From PLA2 sp036273915 (GTDB taxonomy: Bacteria > Planctomycetota > PLA2), in NCBI GenBank assembly GCA_036273915.1, contig DASUGR010000045.1:1-45140 (forward strand): a stretch of 45,140 nucleotides of DNA, read 5' to 3'. The notes under the pieces were generated by a model that saw only the letters and a program-made list of their open reading frames with translations, was not told where the DNA came from and searched no databases. Below, one piece after another: positions 23,527-31,595 of the stretch (within the stretch, counting starts at the first letter, position 1; each line of letters starts with the position of its first letter). The translations under genes and the position numbers were made by a program.

Positions 23527-24420
23527 GTGCGCGACCTCTATGCCGTCGTTCTCGCGGGGGGGTCCGGTCGCCGCCTCGCGGCGGTCACGGAGCGCCTCAC
23601 GGGCCGGCCGACGCCGAAGCAGTATTGCGCGTTCGGCAGCCGGCGTACGCTGCTTCAGGAGACACTCGGCCGCTTGGTCCCCCTGGCCCCCCCGGATCGC
23701 ACCACGGTGGTGGTGCTCGAATCGCACCTCGGGATGGCGGGCGAGCAGCTGGCCCCGTTCCCGGAGACGACGGTCCTCGCACAGCCGCGGGACTGCGGCA
23801 CCGGCGTGGGCCTGCTGCGCGCGCTCGTCCACGTCCTCGGCCGCGACCCGCGGGCGCTCGTGCTGGTGAGCCCGTCCGACCACGGCATCCGCGATCACCC
23901 GACGTTCGAGCGGGGGATCGCCGCCGCCTGCGCCGCCGCCGACCTCGCGTCCGCGGTGCTCCTCGGCGTCGAGGCGGACGAGCCGCGTACCGACTACGGC
24001 TGGATCGTGCCCGGCGCAGAGGTCGCGCCCGGCGTCCGGCGCGTCCTCGCCTTCGTGGAGAAGCCCGGTCCCGAGCAAGCCGAGGATCTCGCCGCGCGCG
24101 GGGGGCTCTTCAGCACGATGGTGCTCGTGGCGCGCGTGCGGGCGCTGCTCGGCCTCTTCGAGCGCGCGCGGCCCGGCCTCGTCGCGCTGTTCGAGGCGGT
24201 CGAGGCGCTCCCGCCGCCGGCACGCGAGATCCACCTGCGCCGCGCGTACGCGCTCGGCGCCTCCTGCGACTTCTCGCGGGACATCCTGGCGGGCGCCACG
24301 GACCTCGCCGTGGTCCACTGGCCCGCCGGGCTCGGCTGGACGGACCTCGGGACCCCCGAGCGCCTCGCGCGCTGGCTGGGGCGCGACGCGGCAGCCCCGC
24401 GCGAGCACACGCACGCCTGA
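23527..24420 (+). CDS. Mannose-1-phosphate guanylyltransferase-like sugar nucleotidyltransferase
   Basis: 297 residues. The N-terminal LYAVVLAGGSGRRL is the nucleotide-binding loop, followed by GRPTPKQYCAFGSRRTLLQETLGRL (the PKQ motif of ManC-like enzymes), LVSPSDHGI (metal-binding Asp) and VLAFVEKPGPEQA. It would make GDP-mannose or a similar NDP-sugar; the sugar cannot be set by eye. A TTG at 23524 and a GTG at 23527 are both possible; the GTG is better spaced from AAGGAGGG. It ends next to the convergent Usp gene with no gap. Confidence 0.8.
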   Translation: MRDLYAVVLAGGSGRRLAAVTERLTGRPTPKQYCAFGSRRTLLQETLGRLVPLAPPDRTTVVVLESHLGMAGEQLAPFPETTVLAQPRDCGTGVGLLRALVHVLGRDPRALVLVSPSDHGIRDHPTFERGIAAACAAADLASAVLLGVEADEPRTDYGWIVPGAEVAPGVRRVLAFVEKPGPEQAEDLAARGGLFSTMVLVARVRALLGLFERARPGLVALFEAVEALPPPAREIHLRRAYALGASCDFSRDILAGATDLAVVHWPAGLGWTDLGTPERLARWLGRDAAAPREHTHA

Positions 24421-25314
24421 TCACCCCGCCTTCGGGAACACGAGCACCGCGCCCTTCGCCTTCCGCGCGAGGAACTCGGAGACGCTCCCGAGCATCAGCC
24501 GGTCGAAGCCGCGGCGCCCGTGGGTCTGCGCGGCGACGACGTGCGGAGCGAGCCTCTTCTCGAGCTCGACCAGCCCCTCGCCGGGGCGCCCCGTCGTCAC
24601 CTCGACCGAGCTCTTGAGGTCGGGCCTCGCGACGATCTGCCGGAGCCGCTCGGTCGCCGCCTCGACGAGCCGCGGCACGTCGGGCTGCGGGAGCGCGAAC
24701 TCCGAGCCGTACGCCGAGGGCGAGTAGTACCAGGACTCCACCACGTGCGTGTGGATGATCTCGTCGCCCTTCGCCAGCAGCTCCGAGGCGCGCTCCGCGA
24801 GCCGCGCCGGGTCGTCGATCAGGTCGTGCGCGACGAGCATCCGGAGCGGCTCGCCGACCTGCGGCATCGTGGCCCCCTTGGTCACCATCACGGGCACGCC
24901 CGCCGTGCGCAGCGTGTGCTCCGCCACGCTCCCGAGCAGCATGTGCGAGACGCCAGTCCGTCCGCGCGTCGCCATGCACACGAGGGCCGGCTTCACGCGC
25001 CGGATCAGGTCGAGGACGCCGTCGCGCGCGTTCGCGGCATCGCACGTCTCGACCGAGAGCAGGCGCAGCTTGTCCACGTGCCTCTCGGCGAGCGCGCGCA
25101 GCGAGGCCTCGTCGTCCTCCTTCACCCACTGCGCGAGCCGTTCGGCGCTCTCCCGGCCGCGGCTGAACTCCCGCAGGACGTCGGCGCGCGTGTGGACGAA
25201 GCCGACGGCGACTCTCGCCTGGAGCCGGCGCGCGACCGCATTGGCCAGATCGACGCCCGCCATCGCGTTCGAGGAGAGATCCGTGAGGGCGAGGATGCGG
25301 TCGATGCTGCTCAT
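24421..25314 (-). CDS. Tandem universal stress protein
   Basis: 297 residues with two Usp domains (~1-145 and 155-297). Each ends in the ATP-binding pattern G-x2-G-x9-G-S: RGRTGVSHMLLGSV and HGRRGFDRLMLGSV. Tandem Usp proteins of this length occur in stress and dormancy regulons; binding of ATP and a signalling role are known for some. ATG at 25314, no clear ribosome site; a sigma-54-type element lies just upstream (25327-25342). Divergent from the CBS gene at 25486. Confidence 0.9.
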   Translation of the reverse strand: MSSIDRILALTDLSSNAMAGVDLANAVARRLQARVAVGFVHTRADVLREFSRGRESAERLAQWVKEDDEASLRALAERHVDKLRLLSVETCDAANARDGVLDLIRRVKPALVCMATRGRTGVSHMLLGSVAEHTLRTAGVPVMVTKGATMPQVGEPLRMLVAHDLIDDPARLAERASELLAKGDEIIHTHVVESWYYSPSAYGSEFALPQPDVPRLVEAATERLRQIVARPDLKSSVEVTTGRPGEGLVELEKRLAPHVVAAQTHGRRGFDRLMLGSVSEFLARKAKGAVLVFPKAG

Positions 25315-25326
25315 GCGCGAATAGCC

Positions 25327-25342
25327 ACCAAAGCGCGTGCCG
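25327..25342 (-). promoter_or_regulatory. Sigma-54-like element of the Usp gene
   Basis: CGGCACGCGCTTTGGT matches 10 of 12 consensus bases, with a perfect GGCACG -24 box, but the -12 box is TTGG rather than TTGC. The predicted start site would be 1-3 nt from the ATG. Confidence 0.4.
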
Positions 25343-25386
25343 GTCCGCGCGGGGGCGAAGGGGAGGGGTTCCGGGGAGGGGAGCGC

Positions 25387-25398
25387 GCGGATTTCCGC
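25387..25398. promoter_or_regulatory. Dyad GCGGATTTCCGC between divergent Usp and CBS genes
   Basis: Perfect 5-2-5 inverted repeat placed about 45-55 bp upstream of both sigma-54-type promoters in this gap. Preceded by CGCGC as in the related sites at 37083 and 40341. Confidence 0.45.
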
Positions 25399-25442
25399 AC
25401 CCCTTCATGGACGGGGGTCGCGGGGGCGGACTGCGACGGGTT

Positions 25443-25458
25443 TGGCAGACGGCGTGCA
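25443..25458 (+). promoter_or_regulatory. Sigma-54-type promoter of the CBS gene at 25486
   Basis: TGGCAGACGGCGTGCA: TGGCA and TGCA boxes with exact GG-N10-GC spacing. The predicted start site is near 25469, just before the GGAAGGAG ribosome site. Confidence 0.6.
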
Positions 25459-25485
25459 TCCCCGGCTGTCGGAAGGAGATCTCCG

Positions 25486-25905
25486 ATGCCGCTCCTCGCC
25501 CGTGACGTGATGACGACCGAGCTGATCACCGTGACCCCCGCGACGCCGCTGTCGGAATTCGCGCGGATCTGCACCGAGGACGGGATCTCCGGGTGCCCGG
25601 TGACGCGCGCGGACGGCGCGCTCTGCGGGATCGTGAGCAAGACCGACCTCCTGAACAGGCTGCTCGACGAGCATCCGCGTCACGGGGCGACGCGAGAGTT
25701 CCCGGTGTGGGACGAGGATGTCCGGCAGGTCGGCGACATCATGACGGAGAGCGTCCTGACCGTCGGCCCGACGACGCCGCTCGCGGAGATCGCGGAGCGG
25801 ATGGCGCGGGACCGGATCCATCGCGTCGTGGTGATGGATCGCGACAAGTTGGTCGGCATCGTGACGTCGATCGACCTCCTCTCGCACTTCCCGCGTAAGG
25901 CGTAG
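25486..25905 (+). CDS. CBS-domain pair protein
   Basis: 139 residues consisting of two CBS motifs and nothing else: LARDVMTTELITVTPATPLSEFARI ending in CGIVSKTDLL, and VGDIMTESVLTVGPTTPLAEIAERM ending in VGIVTSIDLLSHF. Similar in size to mycobacterial Hrp1 and to the CBS protein at 31022, its closest relative in the window (shared EDGISGCPV / EDEISGCPV). Start ATG with a strong ribosome site (GGAAGGAG). Probably senses adenylates. Confidence 0.9.
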   Translation: MPLLARDVMTTELITVTPATPLSEFARICTEDGISGCPVTRADGALCGIVSKTDLLNRLLDEHPRHGATREFPVWDEDVRQVGDIMTESVLTVGPTTPLAEIAERMARDRIHRVVVMDRDKLVGIVTSIDLLSHFPRKA

Positions 25906-25971
25906 CCCGCCGAAGCTCTCGCGCGGAGCCGCGCCTCTCCCGCCGGAGCCTTCGCGAAGGCGGGGGCCGCC

Positions 25972-26346
25972 TCATCTGCCGGCGAGGCGCGCGAGCGCCT
26001 GCTCGAGATCCGCGCGCTTCACCGGCTTCAGGAAGTACGCGGCCACGTCCAGATCGTGCGCGCGTGCCCTGTGGGCGCGGTCCTGGTAGCCGGTGACCAC
26101 GATCACGGGCACCGGGCGTTCCGCGCGGATCCGTTCCACCGCGTCGAGCCCGTCCATGTCGGGCATCTTGATGTCGGTGATGATCGCGTCGGGCGCCACG
26201 CGGCGGCACATCTCGACGAGCCCGGCCCCGCTCGAGGCAACGGCGACGAGCTCGTGACCCAGCAGCGGGAGGATCCGCCCGAAGTACTCGCGCATGTCGG
26301 GCTCATCGTCCGCGACCGCGATGCGAAGGCGCCGGACGCCGGTCAC
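25972..26346 (-). CDS. Single-domain response regulator
   Basis: 124 residues, receiver domain only: IAVADDEPDMREYFGRIL, acceptor Asp near 57 in AIITDIKMPDMDGLDAVERI, VVTGY and FLKPV. There is no output domain, so it acts by protein contact or phosphotransfer. Its start overlaps the stop of the PAS histidine kinase upstream (4 bp), so the two are a coupled pair. Confidence 0.9.
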   Translation of the reverse strand: MTGVRRLRIAVADDEPDMREYFGRILPLLGHELVAVASSGAGLVEMCRRVAPDAIITDIKMPDMDGLDAVERIRAERPVPVIVVTGYQDRAHRARAHDLDVAAYFLKPVKRADLEQALARLAGR

Positions 26347-28019
26347 GCCGGCGGCGCTCCGCTCTTCGCCGAGGGCTCGACCGGCTGCCCGGGAGAGGCG
26401 CCGCGCGGGACGGTGAGCTCAAGCGCGACCCCGGGAAGCGGCCCTTTCGTCAACGCGGCCCGTCCGCCGTGCGCGTCGACGATGCGGCGGACGATCGCGA
26501 GGCCGAGGCCCGTCCCTTGGGTCTTCGTGGTGAAGAAGGGCTGGAAGATCCGCCCTTCGTGACCGGGCGGGAAGCCGGGGCCGTCGTCGTTGACGACGAG
26601 CACGACCGCCGGGGTCCCGTCGTACTCGGCGGCGCGGGCGAGGATCGCGATCCTGCCCTCGTCGCCGCACGCGGCGATGGCGTTCTCGAAGAGGTTCCGG
26701 AAGACCTGGCCGAACGCGAACGGGTCGACGTCGCAGTGGAGGTCGAGCCCCTCGGTCTGGTCCTCGAGCTCGATGGACCGGCCCTCGCGCCGCAGGGCGA
26801 GATCGGTCCAGGCGGCGCCCCACAGCCGGCGCAGGTCGCAGGTGCGCCGCTCGAGCTGGATCGGCCTCGCGTAGCTGCGCACCTCCTCGTAGAGCTGCCC
26901 GAGGTACTCCTGCGCGGCCTGGATCCGCTTGGCGTAGTCGAGCGCCTGCGGCCGGTCGCCGATCTCCATCTCGAGCATCTCGAGGCAGGCCTGCATCCGC
27001 TGGAGCGCGTTCCGGCTCTCGTGCGCGAGGCCGGTGATCATCTGGCCGATCCCGGCGAGCCGCTCCGACTGGAGCAGCTTCTCCTGGGCCGCACGCAGCT
27101 CCGTCACGTCCTGGCCCACGCTGAGCACGCCCGCGGCCCGGCCCTCCGCGTCCCTGAGCGTCTTCGCCCACCACGCGATCTCCCGCTCTTGGCCGTCCTT
27201 CGTGACGATCGGGTTGATGTTGCCGCGTGCCTCGCGGTCCTCGAGCGTGCGTCCGAACACCTGCCGGGTCCGGCCCGCGTCGCGGCGCGGGGCGAACGTC
27301 GCGAACCAGTCCTTCCCCACCACATCCTCGAGGCGGTAGCCGGAGAGCCGTTCCATGTACGGGTTGAACCGGACGATCCGGCCGTTCGGGTCGAGAACGA
27401 GGACGATCGCCTGCGCGGTCTCGATGAGGCTCTCCGCGAAGTCGCGCTCCTGCCGCAGCTCCTCGGCCGCCTTCTTGCGGGCGGTGATGTCCCGGATGAA
27501 CCCCGCAAAGACGCGCCGCCCCTCGAGGACGACCTCGCTGACGGCGAGGTCGAGCGGGAAGTGGGTCCCGTCCTTCCTCCTCCCCTCGACCTCGCGGCCG
27601 ATGCCGATGATCCTCCGCTCGCCCGTCTCGAGGTAGTGGCGCAGGTATCCGTCGTGGAGCTCGTGGTGCGGCGGGGGCATCAGCATCTTGACGTTCTTCC
27701 CGACGACCTCGTCCTCGCGGTACTGGAACAGCCGGAGCGCCGCCTCGTTGACCATCTCGATCGTCCCCCGCTCGTCGATCGTGAGGATGCCGTCGACCGC
27801 GGACCGGAGGATCCCGTCCACGAGCTTCCGGTAGCGCTCCTCGCTCCGGCGCAGGGTGTCGTCGCCCACGCGCGGCGCCCTGCGGGAGGCCACCCAGAGG
27901 GCCGCGAACCCGACCGCCGCCGCGCACGCGCCGGCGGCCACGAACGGGGGGTGGACGAAGAACGCGGCGCACGCGACCGCGAGCGCGAGAAGGATCCACG
28001 GCCACGCGGCGCGATCCAT
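26343..28019 (-). CDS. Membrane PAS-PAS histidine kinase
   Basis: 558 residues. Two adjacent membrane segments (~5-22, 26-45), then PAS domain 1 (~65-185, with VDGILTIDERGTIEMVNEAAL), PAS domain 2 (~190-305, with VLDPNGRIVRFNPYMERLSGY), HisKA with LAHESRNALQRMQACLEML (His near 332) and HATPase (NLFENAIAACGD, NDDGPGFP, TKTQGTGLGLAIVRRIVDAHGG). The PAS signature resembles FixL/oxygen-type sensors, but haem ligation cannot be judged by eye. Start ATG with TAGAAT 9 nt upstream. Coupled to the receiver at 26346. Confidence 0.9.
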   Translation of the reverse strand: MDRAAWPWILLALAVACAAFFVHPPFVAAGACAAAVGFAALWVASRRAPRVGDDTLRRSEERYRKLVDGILRSAVDGILTIDERGTIEMVNEAALRLFQYREDEVVGKNVKMLMPPPHHELHDGYLRHYLETGERRIIGIGREVEGRRKDGTHFPLDLAVSEVVLEGRRVFAGFIRDITARKKAAEELRQERDFAESLIETAQAIVLVLDPNGRIVRFNPYMERLSGYRLEDVVGKDWFATFAPRRDAGRTRQVFGRTLEDREARGNINPIVTKDGQEREIAWWAKTLRDAEGRAAGVLSVGQDVTELRAAQEKLLQSERLAGIGQMITGLAHESRNALQRMQACLEMLEMEIGDRPQALDYAKRIQAAQEYLGQLYEEVRSYARPIQLERRTCDLRRLWGAAWTDLALRREGRSIELEDQTEGLDLHCDVDPFAFGQVFRNLFENAIAACGDEGRIAILARAAEYDGTPAVVLVVNDDGPGFPPGHEGRIFQPFFTTKTQGTGLGLAIVRRIVDAHGGRAALTKGPLPGVALELTVPRGASPGQPVEPSAKSGAPPA

Positions 28020-28028
28020 GCCGCGGGG

Positions 28029-28034
28029 ATTCTA
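28029..28034 (-). promoter_or_regulatory. -10-like TAGAAT, 9 nt from the kinase ATG
   Basis: TAGAATCCCC on the minus strand resembles the elements at 266 and 8623 (TAGAATC). No ribosome site. Divergent from the TAGAGT at 28066. Confidence 0.45.
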
Positions 28035-28065
28035 CCGTGCCCCCCGCACCCCCCTGCACCTGCGG

Positions 28066-28071
28066 TAGAGT
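28066..28071 (+). promoter_or_regulatory. -10-like TAGAGT, 8 nt from the ATG at 28080
   Basis: GGTAGAGT on the plus strand, no Shine-Dalgarno. Together with 28029 it forms a compact divergent leaderless promoter pair. Confidence 0.4.
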
Positions 28072-28079
28072 GGCGCGCC

Positions 28080-28538
28080 ATGTCCCACTGGCTGAAGGAG
28101 CACGAGGAACTGATCCTCTGGCTCTTCGGCCTCTCCGTGGCCACCGTCGTCGCCGCCATCTCGCTCCTCCCGGTGCTCCTCGCGCGCATGCCCGAGGACT
28201 ACTTCGTGCGCGAGGGACCGCCGCCCGAGAGCTGGCGCGGCCGCCACCCCGCGGTCCGCCTCGCGCTGCGCGTCGCGAAGAACGCCCTCGGCGTGGCTCT
28301 CGTGCTCATCGGGATCCCGCTCGTGCCCCTGCCGGGCCAGGGGATCGTGACGATCCTTCTGGGCCTCGCGCTCGTCGATTTCCCGGGCAAGCGGCGCCTC
28401 GAACTCCGGATCGTCCGCATCCCCGGCGTGCTCCGCGCCGTGAACTGGATGCGCCGCCGCGCGCATCGGCCGCCGCTCCGGGTGGATGGGGTGGGGCCGG
28501 GGGAGGGGACGCGCGATCCGGCACAGCCCCGGGCCTGA
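28080..28538 (+). CDS. PGPGW-like transmembrane protein
   Basis: 152 residues. First membrane segment ~12-36, then a short loop and a second pair (~68-82 and 86-100) carrying IPLVPLPGQGIVTILLGLALV, which resembles the PGPGW motif (Pro-Leu-Pro-Gly-x-Gly), followed by FPGKRRLELRIVRIPGVLRAVNWMRRRAHRPPL. Function unknown in this family. Tail is disordered Pro/Gly/Arg. Confidence 0.65.
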   Translation: MSHWLKEHEELILWLFGLSVATVVAAISLLPVLLARMPEDYFVREGPPPESWRGRHPAVRLALRVAKNALGVALVLIGIPLVPLPGQGIVTILLGLALVDFPGKRRLELRIVRIPGVLRAVNWMRRRAHRPPLRVDGVGPGEGTRDPAQPRA

Positions 28539-28566
28539 GCGTGCCCCGCGAGCCCCCGGGGAGGCA

Positions 28567-28582
28567 AGGCCCGCGGATTGCG
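28567..28582 (+). promoter_or_regulatory. Sigma-54-type promoter of the CBS-archease-rtcB operon
   Basis: AGGCCCGCGGATTGCG: GG-N10-GC exact, TTGC perfect, 9 of 12 consensus bases. The predicted start site near 28593 leaves a short leader with a GGGAGG ribosome site. Confidence 0.55.
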
Positions 28583-28609
28583 GGAGCATAGGGGAATGGG
28601 AGGTGAGCG

Positions 28610-29071
28610 ATGAAGGCCAGGAATCTCATGACCAAGGATGTGGCGTCGTGCGGCCCCGACGACCCGATGGCCACCGCCGCGCGCATCATGTGGGAGCGCG
28701 ACTGCGGCATCGTGCCGGTCGTGGACGGCGACGGCCGGCCCGTTGGCGTGGTCACCGACCGCGACCTGTGCATGGCCGCCCTCACGCGCAACGAGCCGCT
28801 CTCGCGCATGGCCGTCCGCGACGCGATGGCGAGGGATCTCGTCACGTGCCGCGAGGACGACGACGAGGAGAGGGTGCACGGCGCGATGCGGAAGCGCCAG
28901 GTGCGGCGCCTGCCGGTCCTCGGCGACGACGGGCGGCTGGTCGGGATGATCTCGCTCAACGACCTCATCCTCGCGGCGGCCGGCAAGGGCGGCGCGGAGA
29001 GGCGCCAGCACGAGTTGGCGAGGACGGCGGCCGAGATCTCGCGCCACCGCGAGGTCGCCGCGGCGGTGTAG
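28610..29071 (+). CDS. CBS-domain pair protein
   Basis: 153 residues; CBS motifs ARNLMTKDVASCGPDDPMATAARIM ending in VGVVTDRDLC, and VRDAMARDLVTCREDDDEERVHGAM ending in VGMISLNDLI. C-terminal helix with Arg/Glu repeats. Ribosome site GGGAGGTGAG. It is the first gene of an operon: the archease GTG follows two bases after its stop, and rtcB overlaps archease, so a CBS sensor is co-transcribed with RNA-repair genes. Confidence 0.88.
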   Translation: MKARNLMTKDVASCGPDDPMATAARIMWERDCGIVPVVDGDGRPVGVVTDRDLCMAALTRNEPLSRMAVRDAMARDLVTCREDDDEERVHGAMRKRQVRRLPVLGDDGRLVGMISLNDLILAAAGKGGAERRQHELARTAAEISRHREVAAAV

Positions 29072-29073
29072 GC

Positions 29074-29484
29074 GTGGAGGCCCGCACCTTCGACCACGGG
29101 GCCGACATCGGCGTCCTGGGCGAGGGGCGAACGATCGGGGAGGCCTTCGCGGGCGCGGCCCGCGCGATGTTCTCGGTCATCGTGGACCTCAAGGGCGTCG
29201 TGCCGCGGGAGTCCGTCGCGATCTCGTGCGAGGCCACCGACAAGGAGCTGCTCCTCGTCCGATGGCTCAACGCGTTGCTCGCCGAGGCGGACCTGCGCGG
29301 GACGGTGTTTTGCGAATTCGAGGTGCGCCTTCGCGAGGGCGGGCTCGACGGGACGGCGCGCGGCGAGCCGTTCGAAAGGGGCCGGCACGTGCCCGGCGTG
29401 GAGGTGAAGGGCGCGACCCTGACGGAACTGAGGGTGGCCCGCGAGGGCGGGCTCTGGCGCGCGCAGACGGTGGTGGACGTATGA
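29074..29484 (+). CDS. Archease
   Basis: 136 residues starting at a GTG 2 bp after the CBS stop: VEARTFDHGADIGVLGEGRTIGEAF. The His-x-Ala-Asp near residues 8-11, DKELLLVRWLNALLAEAD and the C-terminal KGATLTELRVAREGGLWRAQTVVDV are typical. Archease activates RtcB guanylylation and turnover; Asp at the start and C-terminal acidic residues form its metal site. Its last codon overlaps the rtcB ATG (ATGA). Confidence 0.9.
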   Translation: MEARTFDHGADIGVLGEGRTIGEAFAGAARAMFSVIVDLKGVVPRESVAISCEATDKELLLVRWLNALLAEADLRGTVFCEFEVRLREGGLDGTARGEPFERGRHVPGVEVKGATLTELRVAREGGLWRAQTVVDV

Positions 29485-30911
29485 GAACCGACGACCTTCT
29501 TCCCGTCGCCCCCGCGGTCCGGGAGATCCCGAGGCACGGCGACATGCGCGTGCCGGTGCGCTTCACCGGCGGCGACCAGCTGCTCGCCGACATGGACGAG
29601 AAGGTGCGCGAGCAGATCCTCAACGTCTCCCGCCTGCCGGGCATCGTCGGCTGCGCCTGCTGCATGCCCGACGCGCACTGGGGCTACGGCTTCCCGATCG
29701 GCGGCGTCGCCGCGTTCGACGCCGAGGAGGGCGGCGTCCTCTCCGTCGGGGGCGTGGGCTTCGACATCTCTTGCGGCGTGCGGCTCTACCACACCGGGCT
29801 CACCGAAGCCCAGGTGCAGCCGGCAAAGGAGGTCCTCGCGGACGACCTCTTCCGCGCCGTGCCGAGCGGCGTGGGGTCGGAGGGCAAGATCCACCTGGAG
29901 ATCGAGGGGATCGAGGAGGTGCTGCGCGAGGGGGCGCGCTGGGCCGTTGCGCAGGGATACGGTCCCGAGGCGGAGCTCGAGTTCGTCGAGGAGAACGGCC
30001 GTATCGCGGGCGCCGACCCGGCGATGGTGTCCCACGTGGCGAAGCGGCGCCAGCGCGCGGAAATGGGGACGCTCGGATCGGGCAACCACTACCTCGAGGT
30101 GCAGGTGGTGGAGCGCATCGAGGACGAGCCGGCCGCCCGCGCCTACGGCATCCGGGTGGGCGACGTGGTCGTGATGATCCACTGCGGGTCGCGCGCGCTC
30201 GGCCACCAGATCGGCACCGACTACCTCGTCACGCTGGCGGAGGCGGCGAAACGCCACGGCATCCCCTACCCCGACCGCGAGCTCGCCTGCGCGCCGATCC
30301 GATCGCCGGAGGGCCAGCGCTACTACGCGGCCGTCTGCTGCGGCGTCAACTGCGCGCTCGCGAACCGGCAGGTGATCGGCGGCCTCGTGCGCCAGGTCCT
30401 CGAGCGGCGGTTCCCGGGGTCGAACCCGCGGCTGATCTACGACGTCTCGCACAACACCTGCAAGCTCGAGGAGCACAAGGTGGACGGGCGCACGCGGCTC
30501 CTCCACGTCCACCGGAAGGGGGCCACGCGGGCGTGGGGCCCCGGGCACCCGGGCCTCGTGCCCCGCTACCGCGAGGTGGGCCAGCCGGTCTTCATCGGCG
30601 GCACGATGGGGACGCGCAGCTGGATCCTCCGCGGCACGTCGCTCGCCGAGGAGCGGAGCTTCAGCTCGACCTGCCACGGAGCGGGCCGCGCGATGAGCCG
30701 CCACGAGGCCATGCGCCGGTGGACGGCCTCAGAGGTGCGGCAGGATCTCGCGGCGCGCGGGATCACGCTCCGCGCGGCCAGCAAGCGCGGCGTCGTCGAG
30801 GAGGCGCCGGGCGCCTACAAGGACGTGGAGAGCGTGGTCGACGGCGCGCACGTGGCGGGCATCTCGGCCAAGGTCGCGCGCCTCCGCCCCATCGCGTGCG
30901 TGAAGGGTTGA
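29481..30911 (+). CDS. rtcB: tRNA-splicing / RNA-repair ligase RtcB
   Basis: 476 residues. RtcB joins 2',3'-cyclic-phosphate and 5'-OH RNA ends using GTP and Mn2+. Visible sites: PDAHWGYGFPIGGVAAF, GVGFDISCGVR (metal Cys), LGSGNHYLEVQ, IHCGSRALGHQ, YDVSHNTCKLEEH, HRKGATRAW (guanylated His near 344), GGTMGTRSWIL and STCHGAGRAMSR. Start from the ATGA overlap with archease. Operon CBS-archease-rtcB from a sigma-54-type promoter; in E. coli rtcBA is also sigma-54-dependent, through RtcR. Confidence 0.95.
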   Translation: MRTDDLLPVAPAVREIPRHGDMRVPVRFTGGDQLLADMDEKVREQILNVSRLPGIVGCACCMPDAHWGYGFPIGGVAAFDAEEGGVLSVGGVGFDISCGVRLYHTGLTEAQVQPAKEVLADDLFRAVPSGVGSEGKIHLEIEGIEEVLREGARWAVAQGYGPEAELEFVEENGRIAGADPAMVSHVAKRRQRAEMGTLGSGNHYLEVQVVERIEDEPAARAYGIRVGDVVVMIHCGSRALGHQIGTDYLVTLAEAAKRHGIPYPDRELACAPIRSPEGQRYYAAVCCGVNCALANRQVIGGLVRQVLERRFPGSNPRLIYDVSHNTCKLEEHKVDGRTRLLHVHRKGATRAWGPGHPGLVPRYREVGQPVFIGGTMGTRSWILRGTSLAEERSFSSTCHGAGRAMSRHEAMRRWTASEVRQDLAARGITLRAASKRGVVEEAPGAYKDVESVVDGAHVAGISAKVARLRPIACVKG

Positions 30912-30973
30912 CATGAGGGGGGGCTCCGGGGGCCGCCCCTCCTTGCCCCCCGGCCCCCTCTTCCTCCCCTTCC

Positions 30974-31002
30974 TTGTGGAGGCGACCGCGCGCCCCTAGC
31001 AT
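30974..31002 (+). promoter_or_regulatory. Sigma-70-like promoter TTGTGG-N17-TAGCAT
   Basis: Exact 17-bp spacing, 19 nt before the ATG at 31022, with a GGGAGGG ribosome site between. No good sigma-54 element is seen here, unlike the other CBS genes. Confidence 0.45.
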
Positions 31003-31021
31003 GGGCCCCAGGGAGGGCGCG

Positions 31022-31501
31022 ATGAAGCTCAAGGCCTTGGCGAGAGACATCATGACGGCGGACCTGCTCACCGTCACGCCCGCGACGACGCTGACGCAGT
31101 TCGCCCGCGTCCTGATGGAGGACGAGATTTCCGGGTGCCCCGTGGTCACGGTCGACGGCCGGCTGGTCGGCATCGCGGGCAAGACGGACCTCCTCGCGAG
31201 GCTCCTCGAGGGCCGCCACGACTTCGCGTCGAGCCCGGACTTCCGGGGACTTCTCGGGCTCGGCGAGGAGGGGCTCGTGGCCGCCGGCTCCGCCCAGGAC
31301 TCGGAGGAGGAGGTCTTCGGCACGGTCGAGGACATCATGCAGCCGAACCCGGTGACCGTGCTGCCCGACGCGACCGTGCTCGAGGTCACGCGCCTGCTCG
31401 CCGAGCACCGCATCCACCGCGTGATCGTGGTCGAGAAGGGGAGGCTCTTGGGCATCATCACGTCGCTCGACGTGATCGCCCACATCGCGAGCGGCGAGTA
31501 G
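31022..31501 (+). CDS. CBS-domain pair protein
   Basis: 159 residues; motifs LARDIMTADLLTVTPATTLTQFARVLMEDEISGCPV ending in AGKTDLLARLL, a longer linker (~62-95), then VEDIMQPNPVTVLPDATVLEVTRLLAEHRIHRVIVV ending in LGIITSLDVIAHI. Paralogue of 25486. Ribosome site GGGAGGG before the ATG. Followed by hairpins at 31509 that could terminate it. Confidence 0.9.
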   Translation: MKLKALARDIMTADLLTVTPATTLTQFARVLMEDEISGCPVVTVDGRLVGIAGKTDLLARLLEGRHDFASSPDFRGLLGLGEEGLVAAGSAQDSEEEVFGTVEDIMQPNPVTVLPDATVLEVTRLLAEHRIHRVIVVEKGRLLGIITSLDVIAHIASGE

Positions 31502-31508
31502 GACGCGA

Positions 31509-31538
31509 GAGGGCGCCCCACCATCGTGAAGCGCCCTC
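31509..31538 (+). terminator. Stem-loop after the CBS gene at 31022
   Basis: GAGGGCGC pairs perfectly with GCGCCCTC over a 14-nt loop; another small stem (GGCGCG-CAAG-CGCGCC) follows. No T-run, so termination strength is unsure. It lies between genes that converge on it. Confidence 0.4.
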
Positions 31539-31595
31539 CCCGGCGCGCAAGCGCGCCGCAATCGCGGCCTGGCCCTCGAGGCCTCCCTCGGCTCC

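Noticed and set aside
30974..30995. Sigma-54-like element before the CBS gene at 31022 (TGGAGGCGACCGCGCG).
   Set aside because: Only GG and GC match; a sigma-70-like pair with exact 17-bp spacing explains the region better.
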